Positions 26,500 through 34,572 of a stretch of 58,775 bases of DNA are shown one piece after another. Origin of the DNA: Dielma sp000508965. Lineage in GTDB: Bacteria; Bacillota_I; Bacilli_A; Erysipelotrichales; Erysipelotrichaceae. The position numbers and the translations under genes are program-made. Within the stretch, counting starts at the first letter, position 1, and each line of letters begins with the position of its first letter. Below the pieces are notes generated by a model, which was not told the DNA's origin, made no database searches, and saw nothing but the letters and a program-made list of their open reading frames with translations. The stretch lies in assembly GCA_000508965.1 (NCBI GenBank), contig BAHV02000007.1, positions 1 to 58,775 on the forward strand, read 5' to 3'.

Positions 26500-27999
26500 A
26501 TGCTAAATCAGGAAAGTATTTGGATCAAACAGGGAAAGAAAACAAATTATCAAACGTTAAATCAAGACATCGTCTCTGATGTTTTAATTGTAGGGGGCGG
26601 TATCTGCGGCTTAACAAGTGCCTATTATCTTCGCAGTCAAATCAGAAATATAGCACTTATCGAAGCGGATACCCTTGCTTACGGGGCCAGCGGCCGCAGT
26701 ACCGGTAAAATCACTTCTCAGCATGGCTGTATTTATTCAAAGCTATTGAAAAAGCATGGCAAAGAAAAAGCACGCGCGTATTATGACGCAAATGAAGAAG
26801 CGATGGCTTCAATCCGTGCTATTGTTGAGGAGCATGAACTTGACTGCGGACTCTGTGAAAAAGATTCGGTGGTCTATTGTATGAGCGTGGATAAAACAAA
26901 AGAAATCACAGACGAAATGAATGCGCTGGATGAATTAAAGATTCCTTATGAAATAATCCGCGAAGGTGAATTAGCAAATGTCAGGCTGGGAATCCGCTTT
27001 AAACATCAGGCGGCCTTTGATCCATATCGTTATTGCAAGGGAGTGGCTAAGGTATTAAAGGATAGCGGCGTGCATATTTATGAACATTCACCTGCGGCTG
27101 CATTTGAAGATCATTGTGTTATCGTAAACAATCATAATATCACTTATAAGCAAATGATTCTGGCTACTCAGTTTCCTTTAACTGATCCAATGCATAAATA
27201 TGCTGTCTGCATGGCACCTTACCAAAGCGCATTAGCTGCCTATGATAAGGCTGAACCATTGAAGGATCAATTTATTTCTGTTGATGAACCTACCCGTACC
27301 CTGCGTACCTTTAATACTGAAAATGATACGCTGCTGCTGGCCGGGGGTTTTGAACATCGCAGCGGGATTGATACGGTGAAGATGATGCGTGAACTGATGC
27401 ATTGCCTTGATCTTCAGTTTCACCAGGAGCCATTATGTATGTGGACTTCACAGGATTATGTATCAGCGGATTATCTGCCGCTGATCGGTGAATTGTCAGC
27501 GGACATTTACTTCGCGTCAGCATTTAATAAATGGGGAAATACCAACGGTACAGCGGCTGGCAAGCTGCTTACCGCGTTGATTCTCAAGGAGGGAAGTATT
27601 TATACTGACTTATTTGATCCGGCCCGTTCCACCTTGTTTATGAACACCAAAATCATCAATGAGAATCTGAAAACAGCGAATGAATTTATAACATCAAAGC
27701 TGATGCAGACAAAACAGCTGCTGCCGGAAAAGGATGAAGCCTGTGTTACCAAAATAGGGACGCATCCCTATGGCCTCTACCGCAGTTTAGAAGATGAAAT
27801 CTATATTGTTGATCTGATTTGTCCGCACATGGGCTGTACTCTGCATTTTAATAATATTGAAAAAACTTGGGATTGTCCTTGCCATGGCTCCCGTTTTAAT
27901 ATTGACGGCACGATCATAAAAGCACCGGCGGTTTCATCACTGTCCTGTGAGAAAATTCATTGGAAAACATTCACTGATTCTGGGAATACTATCAAATAG
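26500..27999 (+). CDS. FAD-dependent oxidoreductase with C-terminal Rieske domain
   Basis: 499 residues. The N-terminal dinucleotide fold reads VSDVLIVGGGICGLTSAYYL (about 29-48) with IEADTLAYGASGRSTGKIT after it, the DAO/glycine-oxidase type. Residues about 410-499 form a Rieske [2Fe-2S] domain with CPHMGCTLHF and CPCHGSRFN supplying the Cys and His ligands. Such fusions are known in bacteria, but the substrate amine or amino acid is not. A Shine-Dalgarno AAAGGAT precedes the ATG. The Clp-like gene follows after about 40 nt and may be co-transcribed. Confidence 0.92.
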   Translation: MLNQESIWIKQGKKTNYQTLNQDIVSDVLIVGGGICGLTSAYYLRSQIRNIALIEADTLAYGASGRSTGKITSQHGCIYSKLLKKHGKEKARAYYDANEEAMASIRAIVEEHELDCGLCEKDSVVYCMSVDKTKEITDEMNALDELKIPYEIIREGELANVRLGIRFKHQAAFDPYRYCKGVAKVLKDSGVHIYEHSPAAAFEDHCVIVNNHNITYKQMILATQFPLTDPMHKYAVCMAPYQSALAAYDKAEPLKDQFISVDEPTRTLRTFNTENDTLLLAGGFEHRSGIDTVKMMRELMHCLDLQFHQEPLCMWTSQDYVSADYLPLIGELSADIYFASAFNKWGNTNGTAAGKLLTALILKEGSIYTDLFDPARSTLFMNTKIINENLKTANEFITSKLMQTKQLLPEKDEACVTKIGTHPYGLYRSLEDEIYIVDLICPHMGCTLHFNNIEKTWDCPCHGSRFNIDGTIIKAPAVSSLSCEKIHWKTFTDSGNTIK

Positions 28000-28042
28000 T
28001 GAGTGCTTCTCACATAGAATACATTGGTAGGAGGTGGCATGG

Positions 28043-29947
28043 ATGCACAGAAACTACGATGAACAAGTAGAACGAGTTCTGGAACATGCGAAAAATGTCG
28101 CATTAAAGATGGGGAATAATTATGTAGGCAGTGAACATGTTTTAATGGGGATACTCAGTGAAGAAGAGAGTGAATTAAAATCCTATCTGGAAAATCGCTG
28201 TGTGGATTATGACATGCTTTATGAAGACTGCAAAGTCCTGTTTGGGCTTCAGGATAATAACGATCATGAAATCGGCAACACACAAATCGTTGATGAAATA
28301 TTAAGTGAGGCGCTCAGACTTTCAAGAGATCAGGGATTGCATAAGATTAATTTGCATACCTTATCCTGTGCCTTGTTGGAGACACCGCGCTGTGTAGCAA
28401 TCGAATTATTGATTCGTTATGAAATTGATATGGATGATTTATTGAATAGCTTAAATCATACGGATGAGTTAAGTAATATTGTTGAATTGGTTAATATCAA
28501 TAAAGCGAATAAAAATCCGCATGTAGTCGGCCGAGACAATGAAATAGATTTGATTTTAAACATTCTCTGCCGTAAAGAAAAGGCTAACCCGCTGCTGATT
28601 GGTGAAGCGGGTGTCGGTAAAAGCGCAATCGTGGAAAAAATAGCCGGGATGATCGAAGAACATCAGGTGCCTGCCTTATTAAAAGGGTATACGATCTATG
28701 AATTAAATCTGAATTCATTAGTTGCCGGCACTAAATATCGCGGTGATTTTGAAGAGAAGCTTGAAAATATTATCAAGGGTGTAGAAAAGAATCCGAAGAC
28801 AATACTGTTTATTGATGAGGTGCATCAGATTATTGGTGCCGGTAAAGCTGAAGGTTCGATTGATGTATCCAGTGTTTTAAAGCCCTATTTGGCAAGAGGG
28901 CGGATCAAGTGCATCGGAGCTACGACGATTCACGAATATGAACGATTTATTGAAAAGGACAGAGCCTTGGCAAGACGTTTCCAAACGGTGATGATCAATG
29001 AACCGGATATGGATAAATGTATCCGCATGGTAGAAGCTAAGCTGCATGATTATGAACAATTTCACCATGTTCAGGTAGAGCCTTCACTGGCTCGGCAAAT
29101 GGCAGAATTAACCCAGATTTATCTGCCGGAAAAGAAACTGCCTGACAAGGTATTTGATGTCTTGGATCTTTCCTGCGTCTGCGCGTCAAGAGAAGGCAGA
29201 GCGGTTACGCTGGCTGATGTGGAAAAAAGTATTGAACAGCTCTCCAATATTCCTTTCAGTAGTGAACAGAAGCTGAAGGCTGTGGAAGAAGGTTTGCGTT
29301 CAGCCCTGCATGGTCAGGAAAATGTGATTCAGGCATGTCTGGAACAGCTTGCCCTGCGGACTTCCGCTTCAATGGATAAACCGGCGGTTTGGTTTTTAAA
29401 TGGCAAAAAGGGAACAGGGAAGAGCAGTTTTATTCATGCGTTGAATGACCATTATTTTCATCAAAAGGAAATCCTTGAAATCGACTGCCTGAATTTTGAT
29501 GCGACAATGGAAATCGCAGCCTCAAAACTAAAACAGAAGCCGCTTTCAAGTGTGGTGATTGAAAATATTCAGGAAGCTCCGCTGGCCTTAAAGGAAAAAT
29601 TATTTGCGGCTTTTGATAAGGGAATTCTTTTGTTCAATCATGAAAATGTACAGTTAAAGCATGCTTATTTATTAATTGTTGGTTATTTTCCAAAAGAAGG
29701 CAGTGCTTTTCTAAAAGAAAAACAACGCAGCGGCCTGCGTTATGAACTTGAAAATACAGTTGATGAATTTTTTGAATTTGAAGAATTAGATGATGAAATC
29801 AAGATGCAGATTCTTGCCGATAAGGTAGGCACCAAAGCGAAGGATGTTAATTTATTAACCATCGTGCAGTCTACCTCAACCATTGATGAAGCTGAACGTA
29901 AAATACGCAAACAGCTGCATGCGCAGGCTACTAATCAAACAGCATAA
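28043..29947 (+). CDS. ClpC/ClpA-like AAA+ ATPase with degenerate second domain
   Basis: 634 residues. Residues 1-140 form a Clp N-domain (VGSEHVLMGILSEE). D1 has Walker A GEAGVGKS (about 190), Walker B TILFIDEVHQ (about 260) and arginine finger DRALARRF. There is no middle coiled-coil domain. D2 keeps Walker A NGKKGTGKS (about 455), but the Walker B position reads VVIENIQEA in place of a DE pair. D2 is also about 70 residues short, and no ClpP-binding loop is evident. ClpC is usually near 810 residues. It is probably an unfoldase or adaptor-type paralog acting without ClpP. The start at 28043 follows GGAGG; a GTG at 28034 overlaps that site. Confidence 0.85.
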   Translation: MHRNYDEQVERVLEHAKNVALKMGNNYVGSEHVLMGILSEEESELKSYLENRCVDYDMLYEDCKVLFGLQDNNDHEIGNTQIVDEILSEALRLSRDQGLHKINLHTLSCALLETPRCVAIELLIRYEIDMDDLLNSLNHTDELSNIVELVNINKANKNPHVVGRDNEIDLILNILCRKEKANPLLIGEAGVGKSAIVEKIAGMIEEHQVPALLKGYTIYELNLNSLVAGTKYRGDFEEKLENIIKGVEKNPKTILFIDEVHQIIGAGKAEGSIDVSSVLKPYLARGRIKCIGATTIHEYERFIEKDRALARRFQTVMINEPDMDKCIRMVEAKLHDYEQFHHVQVEPSLARQMAELTQIYLPEKKLPDKVFDVLDLSCVCASREGRAVTLADVEKSIEQLSNIPFSSEQKLKAVEEGLRSALHGQENVIQACLEQLALRTSASMDKPAVWFLNGKKGTGKSSFIHALNDHYFHQKEILEIDCLNFDATMEIAASKLKQKPLSSVVIENIQEAPLALKEKLFAAFDKGILLFNHENVQLKHAYLLIVGYFPKEGSAFLKEKQRSGLRYELENTVDEFFEFEELDDEIKMQILADKVGTKAKDVNLLTIVQSTSTIDEAERKIRKQLHAQATNQTA

Positions 29948-29950
29948 AAA

Positions 29951-29982
29951 AACAACGCCAAATTTATTATTGGCGTTGTTTT
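29951..29982 (+). terminator. Rho-independent terminator after the Clp-like gene
   Basis: A perfect 11-bp stem, AACAACGCCAA with TTGGCGTTGTT, an 8-nt loop and a short T tract. The A-run on the other side could let it act in both directions. Confidence 0.9.
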
Positions 29983-30301
29983 ATACTTAATGCCGCTTAT
30001 CACTATTTAATCATAGAAGGCTGCCTCCTATCATTTAACTTCAACATATGTCGATTATATCGGAAAATCAATATTTTATTGACTATAACGATAAAATTAA
30101 AAATAGAATAAAAGTGTAGAATTTTGAAGCGATTGCAGCTCCTTGCAGTTATTAAAATTACTAACTGCAACTTTTAGGATAGAGTTGAAATATTCAAATG
30201 AGCAGAGTGTGAACAAGCAAAATGCCGCCGTTAAAGCATAGTAATGTTTGCCCCCTTATGATAAAATGAAGAAAAATAACATCATATGTAGGGAGCAATG
30301 T
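29983..30301 (+). other. Gene-free stretch with one hairpin
   Basis: About 320 bases between the terminator and the YjbR gene. The only structure I see is a perfect 9-bp hairpin, TTGCAGTTA (30143-30151) with TAACTGCAA (30162-30170) and a 10-nt loop, followed by CTTTTAGG. It could be a weak terminator or a small-RNA end. No convincing promoter or small ORF. Confidence 0.4.
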
Positions 30302-30976
30302 ATGAGCAATCTAATTAACAGTATCTTCAAAAATAAAAAGGTTAATCTATCTAAGCTTGAACCATTTGGTTTTGCGCTGACTGAAACAGGATATGTGTTT
30401 AATCAGAATTTAAAGGAATGTGAGCTGGAATTAATCATTCAGATATCCCTGTCCGGTGAGCTTTCCGCAAAGGTTTTGGACGCTTATTCGGAGGAACCGT
30501 ATACCCTGCATTTAGCAGAGGGAACGGCTGGCAGTTTTGTGGGAACTGTTAAAAGTCAATATGAAGAGATTATGCTATCCCTTGCCGAGCAATGTTATGA
30601 ACCGGATGTGTTTCATATGAGCCAAGCACTTGAAGTGATTGAGCATGTGCGCAGTACTTATGGTGATGAATTAGAGTTTTTGTGGAAAAAGTCCAAGAGT
30701 GCTGTTTGGCGGCGTAAGGATAATAATAAATGGTATGGGGTTATGCTTTCCATTACCAAGCGTCAGCTGGGGCTGCGCGGTGATGATCTGATAGAAATCA
30801 TCGATCTGAGGATTCAGCCGGAGGAATTAGAGCGCTTGGTGGATCATGAATACTATTTTCCGGGTTATCACATGAATAAAAAGCACTGGCTAACGATTAT
30901 TCTTGATGATTCGGCTGACCTTGATGAGATAAGGCAAAGAATCGCCAAGAGCTATCAGCTGGCGGCTTTAAAATAA
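30302..30976 (+). CDS. MmcQ/YjbR-like protein
   Basis: 224 residues. The C-terminal half matches the YjbR fold: WRRKDNNKWYGVMLSI, IEIIDLRIQPEELERLVD and YYFPGYHMNKKHWLTIILDD. The N-terminal 100 residues form a separate domain I do not recognise. The fold resembles a DNA-binding module, but function is not established. I chose the ATG at 30302, preceded by TAGGGAG; upstream in-frame codons lack a site. It is 24 nt before ispD. Confidence 0.8.
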   Translation: MSNLINSIFKNKKVNLSKLEPFGFALTETGYVFNQNLKECELELIIQISLSGELSAKVLDAYSEEPYTLHLAEGTAGSFVGTVKSQYEEIMLSLAEQCYEPDVFHMSQALEVIEHVRSTYGDELEFLWKKSKSAVWRRKDNNKWYGVMLSITKRQLGLRGDDLIEIIDLRIQPEELERLVDHEYYFPGYHMNKKHWLTIILDDSADLDEIRQRIAKSYQLAALK

Positions 30977-31000
30977 GGTATGCTTGATTAGGAGGTTTTT

Positions 31001-31639
31001 ATGAAATATTCGGCAATGATTTTAGCGGCTGGCAGCGGACAGCGCTGCGGCCTTGGTTATAATAAGCTGCTTTATCGTTTTGATGACGGTGAAACGATTC
31101 TTGAAAAAAGTGTTAAAGCCTTTGAGCGTCAAACTGACTGCGCGCAAATCGTGCTTGTAATCAGCGAAGGTGATGAGGAAATCATTCGTTCATTATTCAA
31201 TAATCGTGTTGAGTATGTGTATGGCGGTGCTTCACGTCAAGACAGCTCGCTGAATGGCTTGGCGGCAGTTCGCTGTGATTATGTTATGATTCATGACGGC
31301 GCCCGGCCTTATGTCAGTGATGAGGAAATTCAGGCATGCGCCAGACGCTTAGAAACGTGTGATGCCTGTCTTTTAATGGTGCCTGCCAAAGATACGGTCA
31401 AGGTTGTGGAAAAGGGTCAGGTGATGTCAACGCTTAAGCGGGAATCATTGATGATTGCGCTGACTCCGCAATGTTTTAAAACAGCGTTAATTAAAGAATG
31501 CACACAGCAGGCTAAACGTGAGGGCGCTGTGGTTACTGATGACGCTTCAATTGTCGAAATGTATGGCAATGCACCGGTTGAAGTTGTGTGCGGCAGTTAT
31601 GCTAATATCAAGATAACCACACCGGATGATTTAAAGTAG
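31001..31639 (+). CDS. ispD: 2-C-methyl-D-erythritol 4-phosphate cytidylyltransferase
   Basis: 212 residues. SAMILAAGSGQRCGLGYNK is the nucleotide-binding start, and IHDGARPYVSDEEI, VPAKDTVKVV, LTPQCFK and VTDDASIVE are IspD landmarks. It makes CDP-methylerythritol in the non-mevalonate isoprenoid pathway. GGAGG precedes the start. ispF is not next to it here. No lesion seen. Confidence 0.95.
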   Translation: MKYSAMILAAGSGQRCGLGYNKLLYRFDDGETILEKSVKAFERQTDCAQIVLVISEGDEEIIRSLFNNRVEYVYGGASRQDSSLNGLAAVRCDYVMIHDGARPYVSDEEIQACARRLETCDACLLMVPAKDTVKVVEKGQVMSTLKRESLMIALTPQCFKTALIKECTQQAKREGAVVTDDASIVEMYGNAPVEVVCGSYANIKITTPDDLK

Positions 31640-31695
31640 TCATTCAGCGTTTTCATGATTTCATACTTCACCGCATAGAGTATAGTGGTGAGAGT

Positions 31696-32403
31696 ATGAA
31701 ACGGATAAAACACAAATTAATGAATGTAGGCATCGTTATGCTGTCGTGTCTGCTGGCGGTGCTTTTTAATCAGCAGGTTACACCGGTCAGCGAGGAGGCA
31801 GAGAAAATTGTCGCCCTGACTTATGATGACGGGCCGAGCAAGGTTTCTACAGCTGCTCTTTTGGATGTTTTAGAGAAGCATGGCGCGCATGCGACTTTTT
31901 TTGTGAATGGCAATCATGCCTTGGAAAATAAAGAACTGATCAGCGCGATCGTTGAACAGGGCAGTGAAATTGGCAATCATACACTGGATCATGTATGGCT
32001 GAGTAAGGTTGATGAGGATGAAGCTTTGCGGCAGGTAATCGGCAATGAGCATCTGCTGCGCTTTCTCAGCGGTCAAGAGGGGATCATGCCGCTGAGACCG
32101 CCCTATGGCGATATTAATCAAACCATTCTTGATCAGTTCAACTTGCCAATCGTCTTATGGAGCGCTGACTCCCGCGATTGGGAGGTACAGGATGTGGAAC
32201 GGATCAAGGCAAATGTATTATCAGAAATTGAAGACGGCGGCATCATTATTATGCATGACGGCTATGAAACCAGCGTGCAGGCCACCGATGAGCTGCTGGC
32301 CATATTAACCGCTCAAAACTACCGTGTCGTCTCAGTATCCGAGTTGTTTGCGCTGAATCATCAAAGCATGCCGCTGCATGAAAAAATAAAAAGATGCAAA
32401 TAA
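31696..32403 (+). CDS. Polysaccharide deacetylase (NodB domain), membrane-anchored
   Basis: 235 residues with an N-terminal membrane anchor or signal (about 10-26) and a NodB domain. Motifs are ALTYDDGP (about 40), the metal-binding NHTLDH, LRPPYGDIN, SADSRDW and IIIMHDG. It probably deacetylates N-acetylated cell-wall sugars such as peptidoglycan. The Shine-Dalgarno sequence is weak (GGTGAGAG). Full length for a minimal member of the family. Confidence 0.92.
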   Translation: MKRIKHKLMNVGIVMLSCLLAVLFNQQVTPVSEEAEKIVALTYDDGPSKVSTAALLDVLEKHGAHATFFVNGNHALENKELISAIVEQGSEIGNHTLDHVWLSKVDEDEALRQVIGNEHLLRFLSGQEGIMPLRPPYGDINQTILDQFNLPIVLWSADSRDWEVQDVERIKANVLSEIEDGGIIIMHDGYETSVQATDELLAILTAQNYRVVSVSELFALNHQSMPLHEKIKRCK

Positions 32404-32457
32404 GAAATAAAAGTGAAAGAAATGCCTGAAAATAGGGAATTTCTTCATTTTTTTCTT

Positions 32458-32486
32458 TACAAAGCGCTCAGGTTTTGTTATTATAC
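32458..32486 (+). promoter_or_regulatory. Promoter of the rpsF-ssb-rpsR operon
   Basis: TTTACA and TATTAT are spaced 17 bp, about 85 nt before the rpsF start. The leader in between (about 32490-32568) has short complementary stretches (GCTCATCAGTGAGTGGTGAGC). rpsF leaders in Firmicutes often bind S6:S18, but I cannot confirm that structure here. Confidence 0.6.
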
Positions 32487-32568
32487 TAAATACGGGTAGA
32501 TATGTCTAATATTTACTCCTTGCTCATCAGTGAGTGGTGAGCCAATAGACCACAAGGAGGTGTACACC

Positions 32569-32856
32569 ATGAGAAAGTACGAAATTATGTACATTTTAAA
32601 AGCTAATCTTGAAGAAGCAGCACGTCAGGAAGTTGTTAACGGACTGCACGCTATCATCACAAGCCACGAAGGTACAATCGACAATGTTGATGATTGGGGA
32701 ATTAAAGAATTCGCCTATGAAATCGACGGTGACATGAAAGGATACTACACAGTGTTAAAGGTAACTGCAACAACTGAAGGTGTTCAGGAATTTGATCGTT
32801 TGTCTCGCATCAACAACAACGTTGTTCGTCACATGATTATTAAGCTGGAAGCTTAA
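32569..32856 (+). CDS. rpsF: 30S ribosomal protein S6
   Basis: 95 residues beginning MRKYEIMYILKANLEEAARQ; DDWGIKEFAYEIDGDMKGYY and a C-terminal RINNNVVRHMIIKLE are conserved S6 features. The start at 32569 follows AAGGAGGTG. It is the first gene of the rpsF-ssb-rpsR unit; S6 pairs with S18 on the 30S platform. Confidence 0.98.
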   Translation: MRKYEIMYILKANLEEAARQEVVNGLHAIITSHEGTIDNVDDWGIKEFAYEIDGDMKGYYTVLKVTATTEGVQEFDRLSRINNNVVRHMIIKLEA

Positions 32857-32868
32857 TAATTTAAGACA

Positions 32869-33336
32869 ATGATCAATCGTGTTGTATTAGTGGGTCGGAT
32901 TACTAAAGACCCAGAATTGAGAAAGACTCAGTCAGGACTTTCCACTGTTTCATTTACGGTTGCCTGCAACCGCCGTTTCACAAGTCAGGGTCAGGAGCCG
33001 CAAGCTGATTTCATCAACTGTGTCGCATGGCGGCAGACGGCTGACTATATGGCTAACTATGTGAAAAAGGGCGCATTATTGGGTGTTGAAGGAAGAATTC
33101 AGACACGCAATTATGAAGATCAGACAGGTAAACGCGTCTATGTGACAGAAGTTGTCTGTGACAGTGTTCAAACTTTAGTAAGAAGCAATACTGAGGGACA
33201 GAGTAATTATCAGCCGTCATATCAGGCTTCTGCTCCGGCAGATAACAACGGTTATACACCGGACAGTCCTACTGGCTATGACAATGATTTTTCAACTGAA
33301 ACATTAGATATTGCAAGTGATGATTTACCATTCTAG
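32869..33336 (+). CDS. ssb: Single-stranded DNA-binding protein
   Basis: 155 residues. The OB fold begins MINRVVLVGRITKDPELRKT and includes DFINCVAWRQTADYMANYV and KGALLGVEGRIQTRNYED. A Gln/Ser/Pro-rich linker leads to the acidic tip DDLPF that recruits partner proteins. It lies between rpsF and rpsR as in most Firmicutes, with no strong Shine-Dalgarno site of its own. Confidence 0.98.
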   Translation: MINRVVLVGRITKDPELRKTQSGLSTVSFTVACNRRFTSQGQEPQADFINCVAWRQTADYMANYVKKGALLGVEGRIQTRNYEDQTGKRVYVTEVVCDSVQTLVRSNTEGQSNYQPSYQASAPADNNGYTPDSPTGYDNDFSTETLDIASDDLPF

Positions 33337-33360
33337 GTAAATAGAAAGGAGATTTCTACC

Positions 33361-33591
33361 ATGGCATTTAAGAAACAACGTATGGGACGCAAAAAAGTTT
33401 GCTACTTTACTAAAAACAAAATCGAAACAATCGACTACAAGGATACTGAATTATTAAAACGTTTTATTTCCGCTAACGGAAAAATTATTCCAAGACGTGT
33501 AACAGGTACTTGTGCTAAATATCAGCGTATGCTTGCTACTGCTATCAAGCGCGCTCGCCAAATGGCTTTACTGCCTTACGTAGCAGACTAA
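33361..33591 (+). CDS. rpsR: 30S ribosomal protein S18
   Basis: 76 residues; IDYKDTELLKRFISANGKII and RRVTGTCAKYQRMLATAIKR are highly conserved S18 sequences. AAAGGAG precedes the start. A terminator follows, closing the ribosomal unit. Near the N-terminus a lone Cys remains, without a full zinc motif. Confidence 0.98.
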   Translation: MAFKKQRMGRKKVCYFTKNKIETIDYKDTELLKRFISANGKIIPRRVTGTCAKYQRMLATAIKRARQMALLPYVAD

Positions 33592-33599
33592 TACAAACA

Positions 33600-33632
33600 G
33601 CCTCCGTCAATGAATGATGGAGGTTTTATTCT
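33600..33632 (+). terminator. Terminator after rpsR
   Basis: CCTCCGTCA pairs with TGATGGAGG (one mismatch) around a 5-nt loop, followed by a T-rich tract. It is imperfect, so read-through into the DUF2232 and gdpP genes is possible. Confidence 0.75.
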
Positions 33633-33645
33633 TTAGGAGGGTCTT

Positions 33646-34572
33646 ATGCATCAGAGTGAAACACGTAAAATTACAGAAGGCGCAATGATGGTTGGAATGA
33701 TCGGTCTGATCCTTTTTCTTAATCGTCAAAGTGCCGGTATCTTAGAAAGTACATTTTATTGGCTGCTGAGTCTGCCGATTCTTGTATATACGGCGAGGCA
33801 GGGGCTGCGCTGGGGGTTGATTACTTCAGCTGCCATGATGCTGTTAAGCCTGATGCTTTCAACTCCGCAGACGATCTTTTATTTATTTTCATCATTAATC
33901 ATCGGTTTGTTTTATGGTGCCGGGGTAAGAAAAAAATGGTCAAATCGAATTCTGTTAGGCGGAACGTTACTTTTTACTTTTTTTTCTTATCTTATCACTA
34001 CATTTGTTTTAGCTTCTCTTTTTGGTTATAATATAGGAGAAGAATTGCAGGGAATCATTGAATTTCTGGAATTACTGAATGTAAATCAGATCATTCCTTT
34101 AGGAAATCTGGCGTTGCTTGCATCATTAGTGCTGTTTGCAGCCATGGTTGTCATGCAAAGTCTGTGTGTTCATTTACTTGCGATTTTGATTCTTAAGCGT
34201 TTAAAAGTCGAAACGAATACGCCAAAATCATATTTTGATTTGCGTCTGCCAGCATGGGCGGCTGTCTTAGCAGCTGTTTTAATGATTATGAGCAAGGGTG
34301 TTGAATATGTCCGGGTTGATGAATGGACAGCAACTGTTATATTGGCGCTGAGCATTGCGGCGATGGTTGTCTATCTAGCCTATGGCATCAGTGTGGCAAT
34401 GTGCTTCATGCATGTGCTGGGTAAACAGAAATATATGGTTTTGCTTGTTTTAGCGGTGATGATACCGCTGTGTTATCCGTTTTTGATCGGCTTGGGCTTT
34501 TGGGATAGCTTTGCCGATATAAAAACCAAACTAAAAAGAGGTGAATTTAATGGACCGTCTGGAAAACTTTAA
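33646..34572 (+). CDS. DUF2232 (YybS-like) membrane protein
   Basis: 308 residues with about eight hydrophobic segments. Its place just before gdpP and after rpsR, together with YDLRLPAWAAVLAAV-like text near residue 195 (YFDLRLPAWAAVL), fits the YybS/DUF2232 family. Function is unknown; it has the look of a small-molecule transport component. It overlaps the gdpP start by about 23 nt, so the two are coupled. Confidence 0.85.
   Translation: MHQSETRKITEGAMMVGMIGLILFLNRQSAGILESTFYWLLSLPILVYTARQGLRWGLITSAAMMLLSLMLSTPQTIFYLFSSLIIGLFYGAGVRKKWSNRILLGGTLLFTFFSYLITTFVLASLFGYNIGEELQGIIEFLELLNVNQIIPLGNLALLASLVLFAAMVVMQSLCVHLLAILILKRLKVETNTPKSYFDLRLPAWAAVLAAVLMIMSKGVEYVRVDEWTATVILALSIAAMVVYLAYGISVAMCFMHVLGKQKYMVLLVLAVMIPLCYPFLIGLGFWDSFADIKTKLKRGEFNGPSGKL

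Noticed and set aside
32490..32568. An S6:S18-binding rpsF leader motif
   Set aside because: Short complementary stretches exist but I could not verify the conserved bulge and pairing by eye, so it is only mentioned.
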